Assembly (NCBI GenBank): GCA_030536515.1
Contig: JAUNPV010000017.1
Coordinates: forward strand, 1-41,359
DNA from: Eubacteriales bacterium
Lineage (GTDB): Bacteria > Bacillota > Clostridia > Oscillospirales > Oscillospiraceae
Direction: 5' to 3'
Length of the DNA: 41,359 bases
The notes beneath the pieces were generated by a model, which ran no database searches, was not told the origin of the DNA, and saw only the letters and a program-made list of their open reading frames with translations. Position 1 is the stretch's first letter. Every line of letters starts with the position of its first letter. A program made the position numbers and the translations under genes. Below, in pieces: positions 24,800 through 32,957 of this stretch.

Positions 24800-26371
24800 T
24801 CATGCACCGACCCCGGCTTCATTCTCGGTGTCTGATTCGATGTCGTTGAACTTCCAAACGATCTCAATGCTTTCTGCATCGTAGACCAAGACGCGCTCAA
24901 TGGCGTCATACATATGAGCCTTGAGCTGTTCGTTAGATAAGCCAGTCATGCGACTGACTGTGTGCTGCTGTTCGTTGGCAGCGTCGCTCATTTTCTGAGC
25001 TTCTTCAATACGGGCTTCGCATTCATTATGCTGCTCTTTCAGGGCAGCTTCTTTTGTTGTAAGGGCTTCTTTCTGCTCAAGGTATTCCTGAGCGGTAATG
25101 CCGCCCTCACGGTACTTCTCATAGTAGCTGAACTTATCGCGGCTAATCGAGTCGATTTGAGCCGAGAGTATGACAAGCTGCTGTTGCAGATCATCGCCTT
25201 TTTTCTTGACCACCTTTTGAGTGGTTGTGGTTTCAAGAGAGACAATCTCTATTTGTCGCTTGAGAGCTTCAAACACCACTTCTTCGAGAGATGTTTTGCG
25301 CCAGTGTACCTTACTGCAAGGGCTGTCTTCCTGATACCGGTGGAACGGACAGGCAAAGACTGTACCATTTGCTTTCTCAAGTTTTCCGCCGCAGTGACCG
25401 CAGTAGTAAACTCTGTCAGCCTGATCGTGGGCTTGACGCTTATAGCCTCTTCGACGCTGGATGGCGTCCTGTGCAGCATCGTACTCTTCCTGAGTGACAA
25501 TAGCTTCGTGAGCATTCGACCGGATGTACCACTCTTCCTTCGGGACACGACGCTGGCTCTTGTCACGGATAAACCGACTTTCTCTCATGTGGTTGACCAT
25601 CGTGCCGGTATACTTGATGTTCTCTATCAGAGTCAGGACTGCTCGGTGTGTCCACTGAGGCGTCCTTTCAGGGTTGCGTCGTTTTACGCCCTTATACTCA
25701 GAAGTTGTTTGGATTCCTTCCATATTAAGCAGCTTGGCAATCGCAGTGCAGGACTTCCCTGAAATGACATCCATGAAGATCCTCCGTACAACCGCAGCCG
25801 GTTCGGGATCAATCACCATTTGGTGCTTCGCATCAGGATTGACCTTGTACCCGTAAGGGACGCAAGTCACAAAGGCACACTCGCGCTGCTTCATTCCCAT
25901 AGCAGACTTGACCTTCTTGGAGAGGTCTTTGCTGTAATAGTCGTAAATCAGGTTCTTGAAGGCAATGTCCATGCCGATAGTCTTGCCCTTGTGCTTCTCG
26001 CTGTCATAGTGGTCATTGATGGACTTGAAACGAATACCAAGGAACGGGAAGATATGCTCAAGGTAGTCACCAACCTCAAGGTAATCACGCCCGAAACGGG
26101 AGAGGTCTTTGACCACGATACAGCTTATCTGTCCATGCTTGGTCATCTCAATCATTCGCTGGAAATCGGGACGATCAAAGTTCGTGCCGGAGAAACCGTC
26201 ATCACAGAACTCAATGCGTGGAAGGTCACGGAGCATAGGGTTCTGATCCAGATGGCGATTGATCAGCAGCCGTTGGGCAGCAATACTGTTGCTCTCATCC
26301 TTCACAGAGTTTGTACGCTTGTCCACATCTTCCAGTGACAAACGGAGATAAATGGCGATTTGCTGTTTCAT
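24800..26371 (-). CDS. Large serine recombinase 1
   Basis: Site-specific DNA recombinase of 523 aa. Resolvase-type catalytic domain with the nucleophile S12 in IYLRLSLED and catalytic arginines in VVKDLSRFGRDY; then the Recombinase domain (PYGYKVNP onward), a zinc ribbon with YYCGHCGGKL and further Cys/His residues, and a C-terminal coiled coil. Start ATG at 26371 overlaps the stop of recombinase 2 by 1 nt (TAATG), so it is translated by coupling. It is the recombinase closest to the attachment junction. The three proteins are related but clearly distinct; which ones catalyse integration and excision cannot be told. Confidence 0.95.
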   Translation of the reverse strand: MKQQIAIYLRLSLEDVDKRTNSVKDESNSIAAQRLLINRHLDQNPMLRDLPRIEFCDDGFSGTNFDRPDFQRMIEMTKHGQISCIVVKDLSRFGRDYLEVGDYLEHIFPFLGIRFKSINDHYDSEKHKGKTIGMDIAFKNLIYDYYSKDLSKKVKSAMGMKQRECAFVTCVPYGYKVNPDAKHQMVIDPEPAAVVRRIFMDVISGKSCTAIAKLLNMEGIQTTSEYKGVKRRNPERTPQWTHRAVLTLIENIKYTGTMVNHMRESRFIRDKSQRRVPKEEWYIRSNAHEAIVTQEEYDAAQDAIQRRRGYKRQAHDQADRVYYCGHCGGKLEKANGTVFACPFHRYQEDSPCSKVHWRKTSLEEVVFEALKRQIEIVSLETTTTQKVVKKKGDDLQQQLVILSAQIDSISRDKFSYYEKYREGGITAQEYLEQKEALTTKEAALKEQHNECEARIEEAQKMSDAANEQQHTVSRMTGLSNEQLKAHMYDAIERVLVYDAESIEIVWKFNDIESDTENEAGVGA

Positions 26372-28077
26372 TATGCGACCTCCTTTCTGAGTCGTTCAAC
26401 GGTAGAAATAAGTGCTGCAAACTCATCCATGTAGCTGAGTTTGATGTCGAGGGTCTGGTCTTCATGGATGGACATAGACTCGATGAAAGCCTCTGCCATA
26501 TCTGCTGTCATTTCAGTGGCATCATAGAAACGCCTGATCATGAACTTCCACTTCATCTCACCGGTGAGCTGTTCTTCGGTTTCGTCCTTCGCAGCTTCAA
26601 GCTCAGATAAGTGGACAGAGATAGCTTCGATGTCCTCTGTGATGATGGTGCGATGGCTTACATATTCCTCCTGAGAGAGAATGCCTTCTTTCAGATCGAC
26701 ATAGAGATTACTCAAGAGGGATTGCTTATTTGCCAACTTTTGCCGGAGGGCTTTGATTTCCTGTTGGGTGTTGTCCTGCTTGAGCTTGGATTTCTTCATA
26801 GCCAGAAGGCGTCGAAGATCCTGCTCTATATCGAGGAACACATCCATCTGAGCCTTGATAAAAGCGAAGACTGCATCATCCAAGTCACCCTGACGCATCT
26901 TCACATCCTTGCAGCCCATATCCCCATGCTCGGCATGAGTAGGACATTTGAAGGTGAAATAAGCTCGGTCTTTCTTTGTGCTGATGGAACGGGTCAGCTT
27001 CATGGCTGCACCACACTCAGCGCAAACGAACTTCTTACCGTAGATGTTGTTTACTTTGGGAAGATGGTCATATTTTCCGTGATTTGCTTTGGTTTTCTCC
27101 ACTGCCTCACGGTTGAGCTGTTGAACTTTCTCAAACAGCTCTTCACTGATCAGCGGTTCATGGGTGTTCTTAACGATAACCCACTCTTCCTTGTCGGTGA
27201 TGTGGTACGGGATGCCACCATACAAACACTGACTGCCTTTTTTCTGAGCCAGATGACCGATGTAAACAATGTTGTTCAAAATCTCAGTCACCATATGCTT
27301 ATTCCAGAGGATTGTCCGTGTCTTCTGATTGTTGTTGGTTTTGACACCATGTTCCCGTTTATACTGGCTGGGAGAAAGAATGCCAGCCTCATTGAGCTTC
27401 TTATTGATGCCCATATAGCTCATGCCTTCTGCTCTCCACTGGAAAATCTGCCGGATCACCGGAGCGGTTTCAGGACAGACAATCAGGTGATTTTTGTTCT
27501 CTGGGTCTTTCTGATAGCCGTGCGGAGCATAGTTACCGATGTAATCTCCGCGCTCCATCTTTGCTTGCAGCGCAGAAGTGACCTTTCGAGAAATATCCTT
27601 TGCGTAGTAGTCGTTGACAATATTGGATAGGGAAGCGGATAGCTGCCCTTCGCTGGTAACGGTAGCTGTATCGTAATTGTCGTTCACGGCAATGAACCGA
27701 AGCCCATAGAACGGGCAAATCTTTTCGATGAACTGTGATGTCTCAATGTAGTTTCGACCGAGACGGGAGAGGTCTTTGACCACTACACAGTCTACGATGC
27801 CGCTTTGCACTGCCTCCATCATCCGAGTGAACTCAGGACGGAGGAAGTCCGTGCCGGTATATCCGTTATCTACAAACAGGGCTACCTTGTGGAGATGAGG
27901 CTGAGAGGCTACATATTCCTCAAGGAGAGCCGTCTGATTTTCAATGGAGTCGGAGTCTTTAATCTTGCCGTTATCCTCAACGGACAGCCTGACATACAGG
28001 GCGGTTTTCCAGATACGCACAGCCGTATCAACTTGCTTTGGGGTGATGTTTTGCTTTTTTCGTGATACTCGCGCCAT
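26371..28077 (-). CDS. Large serine recombinase 2
   Basis: 568-aa serine recombinase. It has an N-terminal extension of ~25 residues, then the nucleophile S32 in LYVRLSVED, DNGYTGTDFLRPEF, and the arginine motif VVKDLSRLGRNY. The Recombinase domain includes PHGYQKDPENKN; the zinc ribbon has FVCAECGAAM and later Cys/His residues, followed by a long coiled coil (~430-510). The start follows directly on the stop of recombinase 3 (TAAATG). Tandem recombinases acting together are known from some Clostridial elements. Confidence 0.95.
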   Translation of the reverse strand: MARVSRKKQNITPKQVDTAVRIWKTALYVRLSVEDNGKIKDSDSIENQTALLEEYVASQPHLHKVALFVDNGYTGTDFLRPEFTRMMEAVQSGIVDCVVVKDLSRLGRNYIETSQFIEKICPFYGLRFIAVNDNYDTATVTSEGQLSASLSNIVNDYYAKDISRKVTSALQAKMERGDYIGNYAPHGYQKDPENKNHLIVCPETAPVIRQIFQWRAEGMSYMGINKKLNEAGILSPSQYKREHGVKTNNNQKTRTILWNKHMVTEILNNIVYIGHLAQKKGSQCLYGGIPYHITDKEEWVIVKNTHEPLISEELFEKVQQLNREAVEKTKANHGKYDHLPKVNNIYGKKFVCAECGAAMKLTRSISTKKDRAYFTFKCPTHAEHGDMGCKDVKMRQGDLDDAVFAFIKAQMDVFLDIEQDLRRLLAMKKSKLKQDNTQQEIKALRQKLANKQSLLSNLYVDLKEGILSQEEYVSHRTIITEDIEAISVHLSELEAAKDETEEQLTGEMKWKFMIRRFYDATEMTADMAEAFIESMSIHEDQTLDIKLSYMDEFAALISTVERLRKEVA

Positions 28078-29769
28078 TTATACCGCCTCCTTTGCCAGAT
28101 GAATAATTTTCTTGGCTGCCTCCTTCTTCTTGTAATCTTCCATGAACTCAACAATCGCGGCAAACTTATCGCCGTGCATGAGGCAGACTTCAATTTCTTT
28201 GTCCTCGTGGATGATAATACGGTCAATTAAGGAAACAACCACACTTCGGGTGATTTCTTGGATGTTGGCGTACTCACGGAACTGAGACAGCCAACCTTGC
28301 TGCTGAGATAAGCCGCCCATGATACTATTTCTGTCACTATGCAGCTTCATGATAGCATCCTGAGCTTCGCGGATCTTCTTGTCGAACTCCGCTTTGAAAG
28401 TTTCGTACTCGTCTCGTGTAAGCATCTGAGTACGGAAGTCCTCATACGCGCCGGTTTTCAGGCGTCGATTTTTGTCGATAATCTCTTCTTGAAAAGAGAT
28501 CTTCGCTGCGATTTTCTCAAGCTCTCTGTTTTCCCACGCCAGACTGTCAATCTGCTTCATCGCGTCTGCCATGTTCAGAGCAACCGCAATGTGAGCTTGG
28601 ATGACCGCAAGGACGGTATCGAAGACAAGTGATTCCTTGATACTATGGGAGGAACAAAAGCGCCGGTCATTCTTATTGCCACCACAGATAAAGTAGGCAT
28701 ACTCGTTGTCACCGCTGCGGGACACCTTTCTGACCATTGCACTCTCGCAGTCAGCACAGAAGATTTTGCCTGAGAAGGGATGAACGCCTTTCGCACCGAC
28801 TGGGCTTCTGGTATCATCCAACATCAACCGCTGTACAAGATCGAACTGAGCAGGAGCGATAATCGCCTCATGCGCATTCTCTGTTCTTGCCCATTCGCTT
28901 TCGTTCTTCACAACGGTTTTCTTAACCTTATGGTTTGGGGTAGTTGTTTTACCCTGAACCAGCGTTCCGGTATAAACCTCGTTTTTCAGAATCCGGTAGA
29001 TAGCAACTGCGCTCCACAGGGCTTGTTTCTTGGTTTGGAACGCTGTACGCTGCTTCGAGCCGTTGGCTCTTTTGTATTCAATCGGGGACAGCACACCACT
29101 GTCATTGAGCCGATCTGCGATCTGTGCCGGTGAAAGTCCTTCAATTTTCCATTTGAAGATGTCCTGGACAACCTGAGCTGCTTCTGGATCAACGACCAAC
29201 TGGTTCTTGTTGTCAGGAGAACGGAGGTAGCCAAAGACTACGCGGCTTCCCACAAACTGACCGTTGCGACGCTTCACATCAAGGTTTGTCCTGACCTTGA
29301 TAGAAATGTCGCGGCAGTAGGAGTCGTTCATCAGGTTCTTAAAGGGCAGCACCAGCTCATTGTCTGCTGCACCCGGCTGTGCGTTGTCATAGTGATCATT
29401 GATTGCTATGAAGCGGACGCCGAGCATCGGGAATATCTTTTGCAGATAGTTACCCGAATCAATGTACTCACGACCGAAACGCGAAAGGTCTTTTACGACT
29501 ATGCAGTCGATTTCACCGGCTCTTACTGCATCCATCATTTTCTGAAACTCAGGACGCTCAAAGGTTGCGCCGGAATATCCATCGTCGCAGTATTCACTCA
29601 CCACAACGATCTCCGGGTGTTTCTTGAGATAATCAAGAATGAGCAATCTCTGATTGGAGATACTATCGCTCTCAAGTTTGTCCCCGGAAAATGAAAAATC
29701 GCCATCTTCCTTCGATAATCTCAGGTAGATGGCGGCTTTATATTCTCTGTCCAATGTTAGTTTAAGCAT
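28078..29769 (-). CDS. Large serine recombinase 3
   Basis: 563-aa serine recombinase and first gene of the three-gene operon. Nucleophile S19 in IYLRLSKED, DDGYSGATFERPEFQ, arginine motif VVKDLSRFGREY, and a Recombinase domain. A zinc ribbon with FCADCESAM and CGG..CSSHSI is followed by a coiled coil. Start ATG at 29769. The gene-free stretch 29770-29933 upstream is AT-rich (TATATATAATACC near 29850) and probably contains the operon promoter, although no clear -35 box is seen. Confidence 0.95.
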   Translation of the reverse strand: MLKLTLDREYKAAIYLRLSKEDGDFSFSGDKLESDSISNQRLLILDYLKKHPEIVVVSEYCDDGYSGATFERPEFQKMMDAVRAGEIDCIVVKDLSRFGREYIDSGNYLQKIFPMLGVRFIAINDHYDNAQPGAADNELVLPFKNLMNDSYCRDISIKVRTNLDVKRRNGQFVGSRVVFGYLRSPDNKNQLVVDPEAAQVVQDIFKWKIEGLSPAQIADRLNDSGVLSPIEYKRANGSKQRTAFQTKKQALWSAVAIYRILKNEVYTGTLVQGKTTTPNHKVKKTVVKNESEWARTENAHEAIIAPAQFDLVQRLMLDDTRSPVGAKGVHPFSGKIFCADCESAMVRKVSRSGDNEYAYFICGGNKNDRRFCSSHSIKESLVFDTVLAVIQAHIAVALNMADAMKQIDSLAWENRELEKIAAKISFQEEIIDKNRRLKTGAYEDFRTQMLTRDEYETFKAEFDKKIREAQDAIMKLHSDRNSIMGGLSQQQGWLSQFREYANIQEITRSVVVSLIDRIIIHEDKEIEVCLMHGDKFAAIVEFMEDYKKKEAAKKIIHLAKEAV

Positions 29770-29933
29770 AACACGCCACTCCCGCTATTTTATTCAGGCA
29801 GATGCCCGAAAACAGCCGGAGTTTCGCTTGATTTTGTCCGTATATATAATACCACATTCGTAGGCGAAAATCCAGCCGATTCTCGTTTGTTCACAAAAAA
29901 GATTCATCTTCCTGCATTTCTGCCCGTGGTTCT

Positions 29934-30158
29934 TTACATACTTGCAATCAGATTGACGAAGTTGTCATTGATGGTTGCCTGAGTGTTCGCATAGGAAACT
30001 CTAACGACGGTTTTACCAACCTTGAACAGATAAGGATTCTTAATCTGCTCGACATAGGATTTCATACGCTCTTCCACAGGCTGTGACCGATCAATCTTTA
30101 CATCTCGAATATCAACGAGGGACGCAAGAAGCTCACTTCTGTTCTGACAATTAGCCAT
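29934..30158 (-). CDS. Small conserved element protein (possibly DUF6870-like)
   Basis: A 74-aa protein of unknown function: LVDIRDVKIDRSQPVEERM, then YVEQIKNPYLFKVGKTVVRV and a C-terminal segment. The pattern LVDIRDVKID..PVEERM..QIKNPY recalls small proteins often found beside recombinases in Clostridial elements (I recall DUF6870, not certain). Start at 30158 after AAGGCGGTGAG. Its place just before the recombinase operon would suit a directionality factor or accessory DNA-binding protein, but no HTH is evident. Confidence 0.6.
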   Translation of the reverse strand: MANCQNRSELLASLVDIRDVKIDRSQPVEERMKSYVEQIKNPYLFKVGKTVVRVSYANTQATINDNFVNLIASM

Positions 30159-30204
30159 ACACTCACCGCCTTTACCTCAACTATTGTTGACCAAAATTTT
30201 CCTT

Positions 30205-30660
30205 CTTATGCGTTCAGCCGCGAGAACACCTTATCAGCAAAAGGATAGGCAGCGGGTTTTGAAGTCCGCTGCCCATAGTTTTCACTGATAAACTCTTTCG
30301 AGTGCTTTCACAGTGTTCAGTATCAGCATATTTGCAGCTCGCGTCCCTGCTGAAAGAACCGGATGGTTCGGGAATGCTGCGGACTACCAGATGGTCAGTC
30401 GGTATCATGGGACTCTCACCCCTCCGAGGATCGCTCCGAGCCGCCCTCTAAATTGAAGACGGAAGTATCATTGTACCCAACTTGGGCTTTGTCGCAAGCA
30501 GCCGCACCACACGACTGTTTAGTCTCTCTGTTGATCGCTCGCCCTCGATGGGGTCATGGCGGCAGAAGACAGGTTGCTACACCCAAGCGGAAAGATCCGC
30601 AGCACTGGGTATTCAGTTTTCAAGGTACGAGTGAAGAGGTGTTGTATGTCCTCTTCACAA
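30205..30660 (-). ncRNA. Candidate large structured RNA
   Basis: A ~450-nt stretch with no credible gene and many strong hairpins (plus-strand positions). 30245-30255/30266-30276: 11-bp stem with 10-nt loop, enclosed by TTATCAG/CTGATAA (30231-30237/30285-30291). 30292-30303: ACTC-GAAA-GAGT on the minus strand, a GNRA tetraloop. 30356-30369: GAACC/GGTTC inside GCAGC/GCTGC (30334/30376). 30513-30524: GACT/AGTC. 30587-30600: GCGGA/TCCGC. 30631-30658: GTGAAGAGG/CCTCTTCAC. The GAAA loop reads on the minus strand, matching the flanking genes. I do not recognise the class; an origin or transfer site is an alternative. Confidence 0.55.
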
Positions 30661-30704
30661 TACAACGGACATTTCAATCGTAAAAATCAAGGTGCCTTTC
30701 AAAA

Positions 30705-31184
30705 TTATTTGAAAAATTTTTTTGCCTGCTTTCTGATAAGGCAAATTGTTTGGTGGACACCTTGAGGGCTGTTACCATGTTGCTCTGCAAATGCTTTGCA
30801 AGTTACACCAGACTTCATGCAAGTTTCGTATACCTCTCTCTGATAAGGAGATAGAATTGATAAAAACTGTTTCTCGACCATAGCGGTCATAATTTCTTCT
30901 TCCATGTTATAGGAGTCCTCAAGCCACGCAGGGTCCATATCCTCGCCACCTTCATAGGAAACATAATCCAAAGAGAGTAGAGTAGTTGTTTCCTGAACAC
31001 ACTCCGAAGCCGGGACGCCTGTCATAGAGCGGCGAACTTTCTTTTCTTCGGCTCTCAGCAGCCGGAATGCCTCACGGCTGACCTCGCATTCCTCCTTGGT
31101 GGCTTTGACGCGAACCATGCACTTGCCGTCCTCCGTAGTCCAGAGGTCGTAATCGAACTCGATAGGGGTTTTAGGGATTTTCAT
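30705..31184 (-). CDS. Sigma-70 region 4-like protein
   Basis: A 159-aa protein. The N-terminal part (residues 1-110) is charged, with IEFDYDLWTTEDGKCMVRVK. The C-terminal ~55 residues match sigma region 4/HTH: FLSILSPYQREVYETCMKSG, then GVTCKAFAEQHGNSPQGVHQT and IRKQAKKFF, with the typical two helices of the -35-binding HTH. No region 2 is seen, so it is either an anti-sigma-like/transcription activator or a sigma-like regulator of the element. Start at 31184 (MKIPKTPIEF) after AAAGGAAAAG; a longer frame from 31313 runs through the terminator hairpin and is rejected. Confidence 0.75.
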   Translation of the reverse strand: MKIPKTPIEFDYDLWTTEDGKCMVRVKATKEECEVSREAFRLLRAEEKKVRRSMTGVPASECVQETTTLLSLDYVSYEGGEDMDPAWLEDSYNMEEEIMTAMVEKQFLSILSPYQREVYETCMKSGVTCKAFAEQHGNSPQGVHQTICLIRKQAKKFFK

Positions 31185-31228
31185 TGTCTTTTCCTTTCCG
31201 CTGGCACGGAGCAGCGGATGGAAAAGGC

Positions 31229-31311
31229 AAAAAAGAGCCGCATGACGGTGAGTTGCATTCCCATACCGAAGGAACAGAGACTTCAATGAAGAAGTTCTGT
31301 TCTCATGCGGC
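31229..31311 (-). terminator. Hairpin terminator/attenuator before the sigma-like gene
   Basis: On the minus strand GCCGCATGA (31311-31303) pairs with TCATGCGGC (31245-31237), followed by TCTTTTTTG. Inside is a second stem, GAACAGAACTTC with GAAGTCTCTGTTC. It ends the dinB-side operon (last stop at 31360). Since the sigma-like gene lies 45 nt further, it could also act as an attenuator. Confidence 0.7.
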
Positions 31312-31359
31312 ATTAGGAAGACTCACCATCAGCGGCTCCACAGCACAGCTATAAAATAT

Positions 31360-31641
31360 TTATTTGTTATTATCTCCGAACTTAGCGGAAGAGATTGCCT
31401 CTCTGCGCATTCGGAGTCGTAACCTTCTCATGCTGAGAACATCAAAGACGGTTTCGCGTCCACAAGCCTTGCATTTGGCTTGGACATGACCTCTCGTGTC
31501 CTCGAAAACAACGATAGAGTTGTGATTACAGTACGGGCATTTGACATATCGCGGTTTCTGGCTTGCGATAGCCTTTCTTGCCCGGACGATTTTTACTTGC
31601 ATCTCAGAGGAAGGCTCAGAGACGCGGATTGATTTACTCAT
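31360..31641 (-). CDS. Small zinc-ribbon protein
   Basis: A 93-aa protein: a basic N-terminal stretch, then a zinc ribbon with CPYCNHNSIVVF and CKACGRETVF, and an Arg-rich C-terminal helix (MRRLRLRMRRE). This is likely a nucleic-acid-binding protein. ATG at 31641, with GGAGGTG (31647-31653), overlaps the stop of the ImmA-like gene by 4 nt (ATGA). It is the last gene of the leftward operon from the switch region. Confidence 0.75.
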   Translation of the reverse strand: MSKSIRVSEPSSEMQVKIVRARKAIASQKPRYVKCPYCNHNSIVVFEDTRGHVQAKCKACGRETVFDVLSMRRLRLRMRREAISSAKFGDNNK

Positions 31642-32372
31642 GCCCACACCTCCACAGGATCATAAAATTCTGCATAGGAGTAGTCATTGATATAGCCCAG
31701 CTCCCGCAACCGGATAACGGCAGCGGACTTGGAGACGCCGAGCGTCTGGCAAAGTAAGGTCAGTGCCAGCCGATCTGAATAGCCAAAGTAGCCCTCAAAG
31801 TTGGAGAGTTTCCTGTTTCCGGCAAAATACCACATGGCACGATCAATCTCTTTCTGGGGCATTAGGAGGGCAGCACCAAGCACATTTGCTTGCCACTCAT
31901 TCCAATCCTCACGGCTTTTCAAATCTCGGAGGGAGTAAGCTCTGCGTTCTGCATAACGCTTCCGGCAGGACGCTTGCTCTTCATCCGATTCGAGCTGGAA
32001 AAGAATTTGATGGGCGCATTCATGGGCAAGCGTAAATCTTCGCTTACCGCAGAGTTTCCGAACCTCTCCCGGACGGATAAAACTCTCGTCCAGAAGAACT
32101 TGATTTCTTTTGAGGGGGATGGAGCGCACCCGACCCAGTTCCTCAATCTGATATTCTGTATCTGTATATGCGGTCAAACCGCAAAGGCTTCCATCCGTGG
32201 ACAGTCTGGCGAAAGTGACACTCAATCCGAGGTAGTCACTCGCAAGCTGGTCAATCGGAGTAGCCTGAACAAAGCGTTTGTTGTCATCACCGCTTTCTCC
32301 AAAAAAGAACTGGTTAAAGTCCTTTGTGACTGCGGCTGCTATTTCTTCAATTTTTGCGCGGGATAAAATCAT
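31638..32372 (-). CDS. ImmA/IrrE-type metallopeptidase (left arm)
   Basis: A 244-aa protein with the zinc-protease motif HECAHQ (HExxH) in FTLAHECAHQILF, a downstream EWQANVLGAALLMP segment with the third zinc ligand Glu, and a C-terminal HTH-like part (LCQTLGVSKSAAVIRLREL). ImmA/IrrE peptidases cleave XRE-type repressors. The start at 32372 (MILSRAKIEE) follows AGGTAC/GGAGGT at 32379-32384 and overlaps the previous stop (ATGA). It is a second, diverged peptidase besides that at 34873, in the opposite arm of the same regulatory system. Confidence 0.85.
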   Translation of the reverse strand: MILSRAKIEEIAAAVTKDFNQFFFGESGDDNKRFVQATPIDQLASDYLGLSVTFARLSTDGSLCGLTAYTDTEYQIEELGRVRSIPLKRNQVLLDESFIRPGEVRKLCGKRRFTLAHECAHQILFQLESDEEQASCRKRYAERRAYSLRDLKSREDWNEWQANVLGAALLMPQKEIDRAMWYFAGNRKLSNFEGYFGYSDRLALTLLCQTLGVSKSAAVIRLRELGYINDYSYAEFYDPVEVWA

Positions 32373-32626
32373 CAGCGTACCTCCTTGGCTTCTACAAACC
32401 ATTTATCGTCTTCATTGAACAAGTAAGTCTCCTTTCCACAAATCATGACAGTATACCGAATACCACACCCGCCAACCTTGGTGGATGCAGCACGGCATCT
32501 GTGCTTGAGTCGATCAATCTCAAAGACATGACCGTCCTCCCATAAAATAGAACGCGGGCGTATATTTCCGTCTGTATCGACATCTAAATTGACCGCAACA
32601 TATACTTTTCTGCATCTCTGTTCCAT
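32372..32626 (-). CDS. Small conserved protein associated with Y-family polymerase
   Basis: An 84-aa protein with VYVAVNLDVDTDGNIRPRSI, WEDGHVFEIDRLKHRCRAAS and GGCGIRYTVMICGKETYLF. From memory such proteins sit beside UmuC/DinB genes in Clostridial genomes and mobile elements; the function is unknown. It overlaps the ImmA-like gene by 3 nt and starts 9 nt after the 32636 gene. Confidence 0.7.
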   Translation of the reverse strand: MEQRCRKVYVAVNLDVDTDGNIRPRSILWEDGHVFEIDRLKHRCRAASTKVGGCGIRYTVMICGKETYLFNEDDKWFVEAKEVR

Positions 32627-32635
32627 ATCTCTCCC

Positions 32636-32947
32636 TCAACTGAATTGACTGACCGACATAATGACTCTACCCATGAAGGGACATCCATCAAGCCGTGTCA
32701 GAGACAATTTGAGCTGCTTTTCACCGTTGATGATCGTGTCTGTCTCAAAGACATTTAGCTCGTTCTTTCGGAAGGGCTTCTTCGGATCAACGATGAGCAG
32801 CGAGTTCTCAGCTATCCCATAAAGAAGAAAGTTGTTATCTCCGTTAGCATGAACACAGAACAAATCCTTCAAATTATGGTAGCCTTCAAAACCAAGCAAG
32901 CCACCACTCATGATAAGTGAGTGCTGCTTTTCTGCGGGTAAAATCAT
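32636..32947 (-). CDS. Small polymerase-associated protein with S24/LexA-like C-terminal pattern
   Basis: A 103-aa protein. The segment LFCVHANGDNNFLLYGIAEN, followed by SLLIVDPKKPFRKNELNVF, resembles the S24/LexA/UmuD fold (GDSM..I..GDLLLVD), but the catalytic Ser position reads Asn (GDNN) and no proper Lys is seen, so it would be inactive as a protease. It begins 10 nt downstream of the dinB-like gene with GGAGG before the ATG. It could be a degenerate UmuD-like partner of the polymerase; this is inference. Confidence 0.6.
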   Translation of the reverse strand: MILPAEKQHSLIMSGGLLGFEGYHNLKDLFCVHANGDNNFLLYGIAENSLLIVDPKKPFRKNELNVFETDTIINGEKQLKLSLTRLDGCPFMGRVIMSVSQFS

Positions 32948-32957
32948 AGTTCGCCTC

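Noticed and set aside
24649-24849. 66-aa plus-strand frame at the element end
   Set aside because: Spans the nested inverted repeats and overlaps the end of recombinase 1; no ribosome site or domain.
30245-30276. Anticodon-like loop CTTCAAA on the minus strand, similar to tRNA-Sec (UCA)
   Set aside because: The stem is 11 bp with a 10-nt loop, and no acceptor, D or T arms with a GTTCGA-type loop surround it. Treated as part of the candidate structured RNA.
30363-30765. Plus-strand frames across the candidate RNA region
   Set aside because: Cys/Ser/Pro-rich translations with no ribosome site, crossing strong hairpins; coding is unlikely.
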